The notes: generated from the letters alone by a model not told the origin. A DNA stretch of 64,000 nt from an uncultured Stenotrophomonas sp. (GCF_945952405.1 NZ_CAMFIA010000019.1:17118-81117), one strand, 5' to 3'; positions 8,150 through 18,364 are shown, counted from the first letter of the stretch. Made by a program: numbers and translations.

Positions 8150-8692
8150 ATGAGCATTGCCGGCATCGTGCTGGCCGGTGGCCTGTCCAGCCGCATGGGC
8201 CGCGACAAGGCGCTGTTGCCGTGGCACGGGCGCACCCTGCTGGAGCACATGCAGGGCCTGCTGTTGCAGGCCGGGGCGGAGCGGGTCTGGGTGAGTGGTG
8301 ACTATCCCGCCTTTGCTGGCATCCCCGATCAGGTGGCACGTTGCGGCCCTCTTGGCGGGCTCTACAGCGTGGCGATGCGCATGCCGGATGGCCCGGCGTG
8401 GGTGGTGCCGGTGGATACGCCACTGCTGCCGGCCCGATTGCTGCAGCAATTGCGTGACGGCCATCGCGGTCCGTGCACGATCTTTTCCGCCCACCCCCTG
8501 CCCATGCTGCTGGAGATGGACGATGCTAGTCGCAGCGTGCTGGGATCGATGCTGGACGACCCGCAGGGTCCGCGCTCGCTGCAGGCGTTGCAGCGTCGCC
8601 TTGGCGTGAACAGCATGGCGCTGGCTTCGGTTGACGAAGCCTGCCTGGTCAACTGCAATACCCCCGAACAATGGGAGGATGTTGCGTCATGA
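8150..8692 (+). CDS. mobA: Molybdenum cofactor guanylyltransferase MobA
   Basis: A 180-residue nucleotidyltransferase that adds GMP to Mo-molybdopterin, giving the bis-MGD form used by NarG. Motifs are AGIVLAGGLSSRMGRDKALL (nucleotide binding), the lysine after GRD, GPLGGLYSV and WVVPVDTPLLP (metal-binding Asp), and the late NCNTPEQW. The ATG at 8150 has no visible Shine-Dalgarno because a SMAG palindrome occupies the upstream 25 bases. The stop overlaps the next gene as ATGA. Its presence fits an operon serving the downstream bis-MGD nitrate reductase. Confidence 0.93.
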   Translation: MSIAGIVLAGGLSSRMGRDKALLPWHGRTLLEHMQGLLLQAGAERVWVSGDYPAFAGIPDQVARCGPLGGLYSVAMRMPDGPAWVVPVDTPLLPARLLQQLRDGHRGPCTIFSAHPLPMLLEMDDASRSVLGSMLDDPQGPRSLQALQRRLGVNSMALASVDEACLVNCNTPEQWEDVAS

Positions 8693-9051
8693 AAGTGCAG
8701 TTGCAGGATCAATCGGTACGGCTTCGCCTGGACGAGGCTGAACTGGCGCGCCTGCTGGCCGGTGAGTCGGTCGAGAACATGACCCGTTTCGGTGGCGCTG
8801 AAGGGTGGGGCCTGGCCGTCTCGCTGCATGGCGGTGAGCAGCCGGTACTGCTTGACGGCGGCACGTTCTGCCGCCTGGTTCTGCCGCGGGACGCCGTGCT
8901 GTCGCTTTCCGCACGGTTGCCGTGCCGCGATGGCCTTTCTTTCGAGCTTGCCCTGGAAGAGGGCGGCCTGCTGCAGCTGCAGTTCGATGTGGACGTGCGC
9001 GACAGCGTGCGCCAGCGCGGGCCCGCCCGCCGCTCCGAACCCGCGGTTTGA
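8689..9051 (+). CDS. Small conserved protein at the end of the Moco operon
   Basis: A 120-residue soluble protein, coupled to mobA by an ATGA overlap. I do not recognise a catalytic motif. The beginning (VQLQDQSVRLRLDEAELARL) recalls small proteins labelled DUF7009; that is recollection, not a tested match. The pattern of short beta-prone stretches and a low-complexity end suggests a compact beta-rich fold. Being last in the Moco operon, it may act in cofactor delivery or be a passenger. Confidence 0.7.
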   Translation: MKVQLQDQSVRLRLDEAELARLLAGESVENMTRFGGAEGWGLAVSLHGGEQPVLLDGGTFCRLVLPRDAVLSLSARLPCRDGLSFELALEEGGLLQLQFDVDVRDSVRQRGPARRSEPAV

Positions 9052-9058
9052 CAAATGT

Positions 9059-9085
9059 CAGGGGCAGGCGGGAAACCGGCCCCTG
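9059..9085 (+). terminator. Hairpin after the Moco operon
   Basis: CAGGGGC and GCCCCTG form a seven-base-pair stem around a 13-base loop, directly after the operon's last stop and immediately before the FNR box of narK. There is no T-run, so it could be a weak or factor-assisted terminator separating the moa and nar transcripts. Confidence 0.5.
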
Positions 9086-9086
9086 A

Positions 9087-9100
9087 TTGATCCAGATCAA
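9087..9100 (+). promoter_or_regulatory. Perfect FNR/ANR box of the nar operon
   Basis: TTGATCCAGATCAA matches all ten defined bases of TTGAT-N4-ATCAA. With the site at -41.5 the transcript would start near 9135, and TAATGG at 9125-9130 lies where a -10 box should be. That is the geometry of a class II FNR-activated promoter. It would drive narK and probably the whole 10.5 kb nar unit, since I see no second site before narG. Confidence 0.85.
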
Positions 9101-9196
9101 CCCCGTCGCTGTTGCTGCGCGGCCTAATGGCTGCATGACGACGGGTCACAACTTGAAACGCAGTACCCACGTCATTCCACAGCCTTGGAGCCATGT

Positions 9197-10615
9197 ATGA
9201 CCGTTGGTAGCGATCCTGTTGTCCGCAGCTCTGCCCGTGCTGGTCGCCTGATCAGTGACTGGACGCCGGAAGACCCCGGCTACTGGGAGCGCACCGGCAA
9301 GCGGGTCGCCACCCGCAATCTGGTCATCTCGATCCCGTCGCTGCTGCTGGCGTTCTCGGTCTGGGTACTGTTCTCGGCGGTGTCGATCAGCCTGCCGAAG
9401 ATCGGCTTCGCATTCAGCACCGACCAGCTGTTCTGGCTGGTGGCACTGCCCAGCCTGTCTGGCGCCACGCTGCGCATCTTCTATTCCTTCGTGATCCCGA
9501 TCTTCGGTGGTCGCCGCTGGACCGCGCTGTCCACGGCCTCGCTGCTGGCGCCGACGATCTGGCTCGGTTTCGCGGTGCAGGACCCGGCCACGCCGTACTG
9601 GGTGTTCGTCGCCATTGCCATCCTGTGTGGCTTCGGCGGCGCGAACTTCTCCTCGTCGATGTCCAACATTTCCTTCTTCTACCCGAAGCAGAAGCAGGGC
9701 CTGGCGCTGGGCCTGAACGCCGGCCTGGGCAACGTGGGCGTGTCGGTGGCACAGGCGGTGATCCCGCTGGTGATCACCGTGGGCGTGTTCGGAGCGCTGG
9801 GTGGGGCGCCGCAGCCTACGCTGGAAGGCGGAGCGCCGCTGTTCCTGCAGAACGCCGGTTTCATCTGGGTGCCCGCGATCGCGCTGTGTGCCGTTGCGGC
9901 CTGGTTCGGCATGAACGACCTGACCAGCGCCCGTTCCTCGTTCTCCGAACAGGCGGTGATCTTCCGCCGCAAGCACAACTGGCTGATGTGCTGGTTGTAC
10001 ATCGGTACGTTCGGATCCTACATCGGCTTCTCTGCCGGCTTCCCGATGCTGGTGAAGAGCCAGTTCCCGGACGTGAACCCGCTGGCCTATGCCTTCATCG
10101 GTCCGCTGCTGGGTGCACTGATGCGCTCGGTCGGCGGCAGCCTGGCCGATCGCTGGGGCGGCGCGCGGCTGACCTTCTGGGTGTTCGCGCTGATGATCGC
10201 AGCCGTGTTCGGCGTGCTGCACTTCCTGCCCAGCCACGGCCAGGGCGGCAACTTCCACGGCTTCCTGCTCAGCTTCATGGCGCTGTTCGTGCTCAGCGGC
10301 ATCGGCAACGGCACCACGTTCCGCATGATCCCGGTGATCTTCCGCACCCTGCATGAGCGCTGGTCAGCCAACCAGAATGCCGAGGGCAAGGCCGCGGCCA
10401 TGCACCAGGCCAGCATCGAGTCGGCCGCCGTGGTCGGTTTCTCCGGCGCGATCGGTGCCTACGGCGGCTTCTTCATTCCCAAGAGCTACGGCTCTTCCAT
10501 CACCTTGACCGGCAGCCCCGACATGGCGCTGTACGGATTCGTTGTGTTCTACGTCACCTGCCTGGCCGTGACCTGGTGGTGGTACTACCGGCGCGGTGCC
10601 GAGACACCCTGCTGA
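9197..10615 (+). CDS. narK2: Nitrate/nitrite transporter NarK, type II-like
   Basis: A 472-residue major-facilitator protein with about twelve membrane helices. The N-terminal WTPEDPGYWERTGKRVATRN extension and the longer loops resemble the NarK2 (nitrate/nitrite antiport) branch, like E. coli NarK. GFGGANFSSSMSNISFFYPK is the first nitrate signature, and GNGTTFRMIPVIF corresponds to the second. The ATG at 9197 is preceded by GGAG; the TTG at 9185 in the same frame is less likely. It heads the nar operon behind a perfect FNR box and pairs with the type I NarK at the far end. Confidence 0.92.
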   Translation: MTVGSDPVVRSSARAGRLISDWTPEDPGYWERTGKRVATRNLVISIPSLLLAFSVWVLFSAVSISLPKIGFAFSTDQLFWLVALPSLSGATLRIFYSFVIPIFGGRRWTALSTASLLAPTIWLGFAVQDPATPYWVFVAIAILCGFGGANFSSSMSNISFFYPKQKQGLALGLNAGLGNVGVSVAQAVIPLVITVGVFGALGGAPQPTLEGGAPLFLQNAGFIWVPAIALCAVAAWFGMNDLTSARSSFSEQAVIFRRKHNWLMCWLYIGTFGSYIGFSAGFPMLVKSQFPDVNPLAYAFIGPLLGALMRSVGGSLADRWGGARLTFWVFALMIAAVFGVLHFLPSHGQGGNFHGFLLSFMALFVLSGIGNGTTFRMIPVIFRTLHERWSANQNAEGKAAAMHQASIESAAVVGFSGAIGAYGGFFIPKSYGSSITLTGSPDMALYGFVVFYVTCLAVTWWWYYRRGAETPC

Positions 10616-10687
10616 CGACATGAAAACGCACCGCAGCCAGACGACACACACAGCCACGATGCCAATGTCCGCAAAGGGAGATCCCCG

Positions 10688-13600
10688 ATGAGTTATTTCC
10701 TTGATCGCTTGCAGTTCTTCAAGCGTGACCCCCAGACCTTTGCCGATGGCCACGGATTCGCCAAGAGCGAAGGCCGTGACTGGGAAAACAGTTACCGCTC
10801 ACGCTGGCAGTACGACAAGATCGTACGCTCCACCCATGGCGTGAACTGCACCGGCTCCTGCAGCTGGAAGATCTACGTCAAGAATGGCCTGGTCACCTGG
10901 GAAACCCAGCAGACCGACTACCCCCGCACGCGCCCGGACCTGCCCAACCACGAACCGCGTGGCTGCCCGCGTGGCGCCAGCTATTCCTGGTACCTGTACA
11001 GCGCCAACCGCCTGAAGTACCCGCTGATCCGCGGCACGCTGCTGCGCCTGTGGCGCGAGGCACGCAGGAGCAAGGCCCCGGTGGACGCCTGGGCCAGCAT
11101 CGTCGAGGACAAGGACAAGGCGCGCTCGTACAAGAGCCGGCGCGGCATGGGCGGCTTCGTGCGCCTGCAGTGGGAAGAGGCCAACGAGATCATCGCCGCC
11201 TCCAACCTGTACACGGTGAAGCAGTACGGCCCCGACCGCGTGGTCGGCTTCTCGCCGATTCCGGCGATGTCGATGGTGTCCTACGCCGCCGGTGCGCGCT
11301 ACCTGTCGCTACTGGGCGGCGCCTGTCTGTCCTTCTATGACTGGTACTGCGATCTGCCACCGGCCTCGCCGCAGATCTGGGGCGAGCAGACCGACGTGCC
11401 CGAATCGGCCGACTGGTACAACAGCCGCTACATCATCGCCTGGGGCTCGAACGTACCGCAGACGCGCACCCCGGACGCGCACTTCTTCACCGAGGCGCGC
11501 TACAACGGGACCAAGACGGTGGCGATCTGCCCCGACTATTCCGAGCTGGCCAAGCTCACCGACCACTGGCTGCATCCCAAGCAGGGCACCGATGCCGCGC
11601 TGGCGTTTGCGTTCGGCCACGTGATCCTGCGCGAGTTCCACGTCGATACGCCCTCGCAGTACTTCCAGGACTACTGCCGCCAGTACTCGGACATGCCGAT
11701 GCTGGTGCGCCTGGAACGCCGTGACGATGGTCGCCTGGTGCCGGGCCGCTTCCTGCGCGCCAGTGAGCTGGGTGGCCTGGGCGAAGCCAACAACCCGGAC
11801 TGGAAGACCCTGGCCTATGACGAGCGCAGCGGCCAGATCGTGGTGCCCAACGGCTCGATCGGCTTCCGCTGGGGCGAGAAGGGCAAGTGGAACATCGAAG
11901 AGAAGGAAAGCAACGGCACCGATACACGCCTGCGCCTGAGCCTGGCCGAGGCCCATGAGGGCATCGAAGCGGTGAGCTTCCCGTACTTCGGCGGCATCGA
12001 AACCGACGGCTGGACCGCCGCCCCCGCCGACGACGTCCTCGAACGCAACATTCCGGTGCGCCGGCTGGCCCTGGCCGACGGCGGCCAGACCCTGGTCGCC
12101 ACGGTCTACGACCTGCTGCTGGCCCAGTACGGCGTGGACCGTGGCTTTGGCGGTGGCAACGTCGCCAGCAGCTTCGATGACATGGTGCCGGGCACGCCCG
12201 CCTGGCAGGAACGCATCACCGGCGTGTCGCGTGCGGAAGTCATCGAGATCGCGCGCGAGTTCGCGCGTACCGCCGACAAGACCCATGGCCGTTCGATGAT
12301 CATCGTCGGCGCCGGCATGAACCACTGGTTCCACAACGACATGAACTACCGCGGCCTGATCAACATGCTGATCATGTGTGGCTGCGTGGGCCAGACCGGC
12401 GGCGGCTGGGCCCATTACGTCGGGCAGGAAAAGCTGCGCCCGCAGACCGGCTGGCAGCCGCTGGCGTTCGGCCTGGACTGGAGCCGCCCGCCGCGCCACA
12501 TGAACGGAACCTCGTTCTTCTACTTCAACACCGGGCAGTGGCGCTACGAGAAGCTGCAGGTGGACGAGCTGCTGTCGCCGCTGGCCGATGCCAGCAAGTA
12601 CAGCGGCAGCCTGGCTGACCTGAACCTGCGCGCAGTGCGCATGGGCTGGCTGCCCTGCGCACCGCAGCTGGACCGCAACCCGCTGCAGCTGGTGCGCGAG
12701 GCCGAAGCGGCCGGCGTGGCGCCGGCCGACTACGCGCTGGGCAAGTTCAAGGATGGCTCGCTGGATTTCGCCTTCGCCGACCCGGATGCACAGCAGAACC
12801 ACCCGCGGATGATGTTCATCTGGCGCTCGAACCTGCTGGGTTCGTCGGGCAAGGGCCACGAATACATGCTTCGGCACCTGCTGGGCACGCGCCATGGGCT
12901 GCAGGGCAAGGACCTGGGCGAGATGGGCGCGATCAAGCCCGAGGAAGTGAAGTGGCGTGATGAGGCTCCGGAAGGCAAGCTCGACCTGCTGGTGACGCTC
13001 GACTTCCGCATGTGCACCACCGCGCTGTACTCGGACATCGTGCTGCCGACGGCCACCTGGTATGAGAAGGACGATCTCAACACGTCCGACATGCACCCGT
13101 TCATCCACCCGCTGTCGAAGGCGGTGGATCCGGCCTGGGAGTCGCGCAGCGACTGGGAGATCTTCAAGGAGGTTGCCCGTACCGTGAGCGAGATGGCGCC
13201 GGGCGTACTGGGCGTGGAGAAGGATCTGGTGCTGGTGCCGACCCTGCATGACACCCCCAACGAACTGGGCATGCCATTCGGCGTGGCTGACTGGAAGAAG
13301 GGCGAGTGCGAGGCTATTCCGGGCCAGAGCATGCCGTCGATGACGGTGGTGGAGCGCGATTACCCGAACCTGTACCGCAAGTTCACTTCGCTCGGCCCGT
13401 TGCTGGACACGCTCGGCAACGGTGGCAAGGGCATGAGCTGGGACACCCGGCACGAGGTCGACTTCCTCGGCAAGCTCAACCACACCGTGCACGATGAGGG
13501 GGTCAGCCAGGGCCGTCCGGCGATCTCGACCGCGATCGATGCGGCCGAGGTGATCCTGCACCTGGCACCGGAAACCAATGGCCATGTGGCAGTGAAGGCC

Positions 13601-14533
13601 TGGGAATCGCTGGGCACCTTCACCGGCCGCGAGCACACCCATCTGGCGGTAGGCAAGGAGCACGAGGCGATCCGCTTCCGTGACATCCAGGCGCAGCCGC
13701 GCAAGATCATCTCCTCGCCGATCTGGTCGGGCCTGGAAGACGACAATGTCAGCTACAACGCCGGCTATACCAACGTGCACGAGCTGATTCCGTGGCGCAC
13801 GGTGACCGGACGCCAGCAGTTCTACCAGGACCATGAGTGGATGATCGACTTCGGCGAGGCCTTCATGGGCTACCGGCCACCGGTCAACACGCGCACGGTG
13901 GAGCCGCTGCTGAACCAGCGCCCGAACGGCAACAAGGAGATCGTGCTGAACTGGATCACACCACACCAGAAGTGGGGCATCCACAGCACCTACAGCGACA
14001 ACCTGATCATGCAGACGCTGTCGCGCGGTGGCCCGATCGTATGGATCAGCGAGGACGACGCGCGCAGCGCCGGTATCGTCGACAACGACTGGATCGAACT
14101 GTTCAACGTCAACGGCGCGATTGCCGCGCGTGCGGTGGTCAGCCAGCGCGTGATGCCGGGCATGGCGATGATGTACCACGCCCAGGAACGCATCATCAAC
14201 GTGCCGGGCTCGGAAATTTCAGGCACCCGCGGCGGTATCCACAATTCGGTAACCCGCATCGTGCTCAAGCCCACTCACATGATCGGCGGCTACGCGCAGC
14301 TGGCCTACGGCTTCAACTACTACGGCACCTGCGGCACCAACCGCGATGAATTCGTGATCGTGCGCAAGATGGACAAGATCGATTGGCTTGACGATGAACA
14401 GGGACGTTCGAGTGTCGCGAGCGCAGGACGCGCAGGAGCGACCGATGAACAGGGACGTTCGAGTGTCGCGAGCGCAGGACGCGCAGTAGCGACGGGCGAG
14501 GCAATACCGGCTGCCGCCAAGGAGGTGGTGTGA
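10688..14533 (+). CDS. narG: Respiratory nitrate reductase alpha subunit NarG, with repeated C-terminal tail
   Basis: A 1281-residue bis-MGD molybdenum subunit that reduces nitrate to nitrite at the cytoplasmic face of the membrane. The FS0 cluster ligands are His50, Cys54, Cys58 and Cys93 ([13 protein letters not shown] and RGCPRG). Asp222 in [10 protein letters not shown] is the probable Mo ligand. The E. coli protein is 1247 residues. The extra length here lies after KIDWLDDE and consists of two copies of a 17-residue unit ([14 protein letters not shown]...) plus a short Ala-rich end. Shine-Dalgarno AAAGGGAG precedes the ATG. The stop overlaps narH as TGATG. Confidence 0.97.
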   Translation: MSYFLDRLQFFKRDPQTFADGHGFAKSEGRDWENSYRSRWQYDKIVRSTHGVNCTGSCSWKIYVKNGLVTWETQQTDYPRTRPDLPNHEPRGCPRGASYSWYLYSANRLKYPLIRGTLLRLWREARRSKAPVDAWASIVEDKDKARSYKSRRGMGGFVRLQWEEANEIIAASNLYTVKQYGPDRVVGFSPIPAMSMVSYAAGARYLSLLGGACLSFYDWYCDLPPASPQIWGEQTDVPESADWYNSRYIIAWGSNVPQTRTPDAHFFTEARYNGTKTVAICPDYSELAKLTDHWLHPKQGTDAALAFAFGHVILREFHVDTPSQYFQDYCRQYSDMPMLVRLERRDDGRLVPGRFLRASELGGLGEANNPDWKTLAYDERSGQIVVPNGSIGFRWGEKGKWNIEEKESNGTDTRLRLSLAEAHEGIEAVSFPYFGGIETDGWTAAPADDVLERNIPVRRLALADGGQTLVATVYDLLLAQYGVDRGFGGGNVASSFDDMVPGTPAWQERITGVSRAEVIEIAREFARTADKTHGRSMIIVGAGMNHWFHNDMNYRGLINMLIMCGCVGQTGGGWAHYVGQEKLRPQTGWQPLAFGLDWSRPPRHMNGTSFFYFNTGQWRYEKLQVDELLSPLADASKYSGSLADLNLRAVRMGWLPCAPQLDRNPLQLVREAEAAGVAPADYALGKFKDGSLDFAFADPDAQQNHPRMMFIWRSNLLGSSGKGHEYMLRHLLGTRHGLQGKDLGEMGAIKPEEVKWRDEAPEGKLDLLVTLDFRMCTTALYSDIVLPTATWYEKDDLNTSDMHPFIHPLSKAVDPAWESRSDWEIFKEVARTVSEMAPGVLGVEKDLVLVPTLHDTPNELGMPFGVADWKKGECEAIPGQSMPSMTVVERDYPNLYRKFTSLGPLLDTLGNGGKGMSWDTRHEVDFLGKLNHTVHDEGVSQGRPAISTAIDAAEVILHLAPETNGHVAVKAWESLGTFTGREHTHLAVGKEHEAIRFRDIQAQPRKIISSPIWSGLEDDNVSYNAGYTNVHELIPWRTVTGRQQFYQDHEWMIDFGEAFMGYRPPVNTRTVEPLLNQRPNGNKEIVLNWITPHQKWGIHSTYSDNLIMQTLSRGGPIVWISEDDARSAGIVDNDWIELFNVNGAIAARAVVSQRVMPGMAMMYHAQERIINVPGSEISGTRGGIHNSVTRIVLKPTHMIGGYAQLAYGFNYYGTCGTNRDEFVIVRKMDKIDWLDDEQGRSSVASAGRAGATDEQGRSSVASAGRAVATGEAIPAAAKEVV
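14392..14493 (+). repeat. 51-bp tandem repeat inside the 3' end of narG
   Basis: Two nearly identical 51-base units lie head to tail and in frame, starting at the codon for Asp in DEQGRSS. The second differs by a few bases near its end. The unit contains the near-palindromic TCGAGTGTCGCGAGCGC and does not resemble a SMAG. The period is a multiple of three, so the reading frame and the narG-narH coupling survive. Confidence 0.9.
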
Positions 14534-16077
14534 TGAAGGTCCGTGCACAGATCGCGATGGTGCTTAACCTGGACAAGTGCATCGGCTGCCATACCTGCTC
14601 GATCACCTGCAAGAACGTCTGGACGTCACGCGAGGGCGTCGAGTACGCCTGGTTCAACAACGTGGAAACCAAGCCGGGCATCGGTTATCCCAAGGAATGG
14701 GAGAACCAGGACAAGTGGAACGGCGGCTGGGTGCGCACCCGCGCCGGCAAACTGGTGCCCCGCGCCGGTGGCCGCTGGCGCATGCTGGCGAAGATCTTCG
14801 CCAACCCGGACCTGCCGCAGATCGACGACTACTACGAGCCGTTCGACTTCGACTACCAGAACCTGCACACCGCCAAGGACAGCCAGCACCAGCCCACCGC
14901 GCGGCCGCGCTCGCTGATCAGTGGCGAACGCATGCAGAAGATCGAGTGGGGCCCGAACTGGGAGGAGATCCTGGGTTCGGAGTTCAGCAAGCGCTCGCGC
15001 GACTACAACTTCGACCAGGTGCAGAAGGAGATCTACGGTGCCTTCGAGAAGACCTTCATGATGTACCTGCCGCGCCTGTGCGAGCACTGCCTGAACCCGG
15101 CGTGCGTATCGGCCTGCCCATCGGGCGCCATCTACAAGCGCGAGGAAGACGGCATCGTGCTGATCGACCAGGACAAGTGCCGGGGCTGGCGCATGTGCGT
15201 ATCGGCCTGCCCGTACAAGAAGATCTACTACAACTGGAAGAGCGGCAAGTCGGAGAAGTGCATCTTCTGTTACCCACGCATCGAGATGGGTGAACCGACC
15301 GTGTGCTCGGAAACCTGCGTGGGCCGCATCCGCTACCTGGGCGTGATGCTGTACGACGCCGATCGCATTGCCGAGGCCGCTTCGGTGGCCGCCGAGAAGG
15401 ACCTGTATCAGGCGCACCTGGACATCTTCCTGGACCCGAACGATCCGGCGGTGATCGCCGCCGCGCGCAAGGAGGGCATTCCGGACAGCTGGCTGGATGC
15501 GGCGAAGCAGTCGCCGGTGTACAAGCTGGCGATCGACTGGAAGCTGGCCCTGCCGCTGCACCCGGAGTACCGCACGCTGCCCATGGTCTGGTACGTGCCG
15601 CCGCTGTCGCCGATCCAGTCCGCGGCCGAGCGTGGCCGGGTCGGCATGAGCGGCGAGCTGCCGGACGTGGCCTCGCTGCGTATTCCGATGCGCTACCTGG
15701 CCAACCTGCTGACGGCGGGTGACGAGGCGCCGGTGGTGCGCGCGCTGGAGCGGCTGATGGCCATGCGTGCCTGGCGCCGGGCCAAGAACGTGGATGGCGT
15801 GGAGGATACCGCGGTGCTGGAACAGACCGGGCTGAGCATCGCCCAGGTGGAGGAGATGTATCGCTACCTCGCCATCGCCAACTACGAGGACCGTTTCGTG
15901 ATACCGACCGGCCACCGCGAGTACGCCAACGATGCCTTCGGTGAACGCGGCGGCTGCGGCTTCACCTTCGGCAACGGCTGCAACGGCGACAGCCCGGCCG
16001 ACCTGTTCGGCCAGCGCAAGAGCACCACCTTCGTGGTGGACAACGGACCGAACCACCGGCGCAAGGAGGTGGTGTGA
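14533..16077 (+). CDS. narH: Respiratory nitrate reductase beta subunit NarH
   Basis: A 514-residue iron-sulfur electron carrier between NarI and NarG. Four cysteine groups are visible: CIGCHTCSITCKNVW, CEHCLNPACVSACPSGA, CRGWRMCVSACPYKK and the CIFC...CSETCVG pair. The Trp in CRGWRMC replaces a cysteine, which marks the [3Fe-4S] cluster FS4 as in E. coli. The other three should be [4Fe-4S]. The ATG at 14533 overlaps the narG stop. Length and order are typical. It is cytoplasmic and membrane-associated through NarI. Confidence 0.97.
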   Translation: MKVRAQIAMVLNLDKCIGCHTCSITCKNVWTSREGVEYAWFNNVETKPGIGYPKEWENQDKWNGGWVRTRAGKLVPRAGGRWRMLAKIFANPDLPQIDDYYEPFDFDYQNLHTAKDSQHQPTARPRSLISGERMQKIEWGPNWEEILGSEFSKRSRDYNFDQVQKEIYGAFEKTFMMYLPRLCEHCLNPACVSACPSGAIYKREEDGIVLIDQDKCRGWRMCVSACPYKKIYYNWKSGKSEKCIFCYPRIEMGEPTVCSETCVGRIRYLGVMLYDADRIAEAASVAAEKDLYQAHLDIFLDPNDPAVIAAARKEGIPDSWLDAAKQSPVYKLAIDWKLALPLHPEYRTLPMVWYVPPLSPIQSAAERGRVGMSGELPDVASLRIPMRYLANLLTAGDEAPVVRALERLMAMRAWRRAKNVDGVEDTAVLEQTGLSIAQVEEMYRYLAIANYEDRFVIPTGHREYANDAFGERGGCGFTFGNGCNGDSPADLFGQRKSTTFVVDNGPNHRRKEVV

Positions 16078-16757
16078 TGAGCGTGCTCAAGCTGGTCGGG
16101 GTGCTGCTGGACTATCCCCGTGAAGAACTGTGGCAGCACGGCGAGGAACTGCTCGCCGCCTGCGACGACCCGGTGCTGAGCGTGGCCCGTCGCCAGCAGC
16201 TGCGCAGCTTCGTGCAGCAGCTGCTGCAGACCGATGCGCTGGATGCGCAGGCGGCATGGCTGGCCAGTTTCGACCGCGGCCGCTCGATGAGCCTGCTGCT
16301 GTTCGAGCACATCCATGGTGAGTCGCGCGACCGTGGCCAGGCCATGGTCGATCTGGTCGAAACCTACCGCCGCAACGGCTTCGAACTGGATGCACGCGAG
16401 CTGCCGGATTACCTGCCGTTGCTGCTGGAGTTCCTGGCCCATCGCCCCGGCAGCGAGGCCCGCGAGTGGCTGCATCACATCGGCCACATCGCCGGGATGC
16501 TGGCGGCGCGTGCGGCCGAGCGTGAGCTGCCGCACCGGGTGCTGTTCGAGATCCTGGTCGAAGCCGGTGACGGCAAGGCCGATCTGCAGGCGCTGCGCCA
16601 GCGTGCCAGCGAAGAAGTCCGCGACGATACCGCCGAGGCCATGGACCGCTTGTGGGAGGAGGAGGCGGTGCGCTTCGGCGCCGAAGCCCCTGCCGAAGAC
16701 TGCAAGCCGCCCGTGCGTTCGCCGGCCCGTCCTTCGCATCGAGAGGTCCAGCCATGA
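16077..16757 (+). CDS. narJ: Nitrate reductase assembly chaperone NarJ
   Basis: A 226-residue all-helical cytoplasmic chaperone that binds apo-NarG and holds it for Moco insertion and membrane targeting. It is not part of the final enzyme. LLDYPREELWQH at the start and SLLLFEHIHGESRDRGQAMV in the middle are family hallmarks. The ATG at 16077 overlaps the narH stop (TGATG) and the stop overlaps narI. The C-terminal 25 residues are low complexity, as is usual. Confidence 0.95.
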   Translation: MSVLKLVGVLLDYPREELWQHGEELLAACDDPVLSVARRQQLRSFVQQLLQTDALDAQAAWLASFDRGRSMSLLLFEHIHGESRDRGQAMVDLVETYRRNGFELDARELPDYLPLLLEFLAHRPGSEAREWLHHIGHIAGMLAARAAERELPHRVLFEILVEAGDGKADLQALRQRASEEVRDDTAEAMDRLWEEEAVRFGAEAPAEDCKPPVRSPARPSHREVQP

Positions 16758-17461
16758 GTTACTCCCTGCATCAATTCGTCTTCCAGTACTACCCGTACAT
16801 CGCCGTGGCGGTGCTGCTGATCGGCAGCTGGGCCCGCTATGACAAGGCCATGTACACCTGGCGCACCGGCTCCAGCCAGATGCTGTCGGACAAGGGCATG
16901 CGGATCGGCAGCAACTGCTTCCACATCGGTATCCTGGCCATCCTTGGTGGCCACTTGGTCGGCCTGCTGACTCCGCACGCGGTGTACGAGCACTTCATCA
17001 CCTCGTCGCAGAAGCAGATGCTGGCGATGGTGGTCGGTGGTGTGTTCGGCGCACTGTGCTTCATCGGCATCAGCATCCTGCTGGTACGCCGCCTGTTCAA
17101 TGCGCGTGTTCGGGCCACCGGCAGCTTCGCTGACACCCTGGTGTTGGTGCTGCTGTTCGCCCAGCTGTGCCTGGGCCTGTACAGCATCCGGATCTCGTCG
17201 GGTCACCTGGATGGTGGCGTGATGGTGCAGCTGGCCGAATGGGCGCAGCACATCGTGACCTTCCGCGCCGGTGCCGCCGACTACATCGAGGGCGTCAGCT
17301 GGGTCTACAAGATGCACATCTTCCTGGGCCTGACCCTGTTCCTGATCGCGCCGTTCACCCGCCTGGTGCACGTGTGGAGCATTCCGATCAGCTACCTGTG
17401 GCGGCCCTACCAGGTGGTGCGCCGCCGCCAGGCCACGCTGCGCTACGGTCCGCGGGAGTAA
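16754..17461 (+). CDS. narI: Respiratory nitrate reductase cytochrome b subunit NarI
   Basis: A 235-residue inner-membrane protein with five helices that oxidises quinol and carries two b haems. Haem-ligand histidines are recognisable in FHIGILAILGGHLVGLL (the E. coli His56/His66 pair) and in KMHIFLGLTLFLIAP with TRLVHVW (the His187/His205 pair). The ATG overlaps the narJ stop as ATGA. GGGAG at the end of narI provides the ribosome site for the next gene. Confidence 0.96.
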   Translation: MSYSLHQFVFQYYPYIAVAVLLIGSWARYDKAMYTWRTGSSQMLSDKGMRIGSNCFHIGILAILGGHLVGLLTPHAVYEHFITSSQKQMLAMVVGGVFGALCFIGISILLVRRLFNARVRATGSFADTLVLVLLFAQLCLGLYSIRISSGHLDGGVMVQLAEWAQHIVTFRAGAADYIEGVSWVYKMHIFLGLTLFLIAPFTRLVHVWSIPISYLWRPYQVVRRRQATLRYGPRE

Positions 17462-17464
17462 GCC

Positions 17465-18364
17465 ATGGGCAACCTGCCGAAATTCCTGCCGATCACCGTG
17501 ATCGACTCCGCCGCGCCGGTACCGGCCGAGGCGCATGCGCATCACCATGACGCGGCAGTGCAGGGGCCACGTTCGCTCGGCCAGCCGGCACCGTGCCGGC
17601 TGTTCGTGGACGAGACCGCGATCAGCGAGGCCGATATCGCCCGTGAGATGCAGCACCACCGGGCGATGCGCCCGGAGCAGTCGCGTGCCGAGGCGGCCCG
17701 GGCGCTGGTGGTGCGTGAGCTGCTGCGGCTTGAGGCGCAGCGGCTGGGTCTGCAGGTGCCGCAGGGCAGCCAGCTGAGCGACGAGGAAGTGCTGATCCAG
17801 CAATTGCTGGAGGACGCGATCGAGGACCGCGTGCCGACCGACGAGGACTGCCGCCGTTACTTCGAGCAGAACCCGGAGCGGTTCCGCTCGCCCGACCGGG
17901 TGCGCCTGCGCCATATCCTGCTGGCCGCGCCAGCCGACGACGTGGCCGGACGCTTCGCCGCGCGCACCGAAGGCGAGCGGCTGGTCGGACTGCTGAGGGA
18001 ATCGCCGCACTTGTTCGCCGATTTCGCCCTGCGCCATTCGCGCTGTCCCTCCGCCAGTGAGGGCGGTGACCTCGGTTGGCTGCAGCGCGGGCAGACCACG
18101 CCGGAGTTCGACCGCCAGGTGTTCCGCCTGCGCGAGGGGCTGGCCGGGTTCCCGGTGGAATCACGCTGGGGCTATCACGTGGTCTGCATCGACGCCCGCG
18201 AGGAGGGCCAGCCGCAGCCGTTCGAAACCGTGCTGCCGCAGCTGCGTGACTACCTGGAACTGCAGGTGCGGCAGCGCGAAGTGCAGGCCTACCTGCTGCA
18301 GCTGCAGGAACGCTATCCGGTGCGTGGACTGGACCAGATCGAAGCCGAAGCCGAAATCGGCTGA
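17465..18364 (+). CDS. PpiC/NifM-type peptidyl-prolyl isomerase in the nar operon
   Basis: A 299-residue protein with an N-terminal helical part containing a His-rich stretch (HAHHHD near residue 24) and a parvulin-type rotamase domain from about residue 145. The latter shows RLRHILLAAPA, the GGDLGWLQRGQTTPEFD segment and the WGYHVVCID ending typical of PpiC. No signal peptide or membrane segment is evident, so it probably acts in the cytoplasm on nitrate reductase subunits. A ppiC gene directly after narI is also found in Pseudomonas nar operons. It follows narI by three bases. Confidence 0.88.
   Translation: MGNLPKFLPITVIDSAAPVPAEAHAHHHDAAVQGPRSLGQPAPCRLFVDETAISEADIAREMQHHRAMRPEQSRAEAARALVVRELLRLEAQRLGLQVPQGSQLSDEEVLIQQLLEDAIEDRVPTDEDCRRYFEQNPERFRSPDRVRLRHILLAAPADDVAGRFAARTEGERLVGLLRESPHLFADFALRHSRCPSASEGGDLGWLQRGQTTPEFDRQVFRLREGLAGFPVESRWGYHVVCIDAREEGQPQPFETVLPQLRDYLELQVRQREVQAYLLQLQERYPVRGLDQIEAEAEIG

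Noticed and set aside
11309-14179. 956-codon open frame antisense to narG
   Set aside because: It mirrors the GC-rich codon pattern of narG, shows His/Arg/Gln-rich low-complexity translation and has no ribosome site or family motif.
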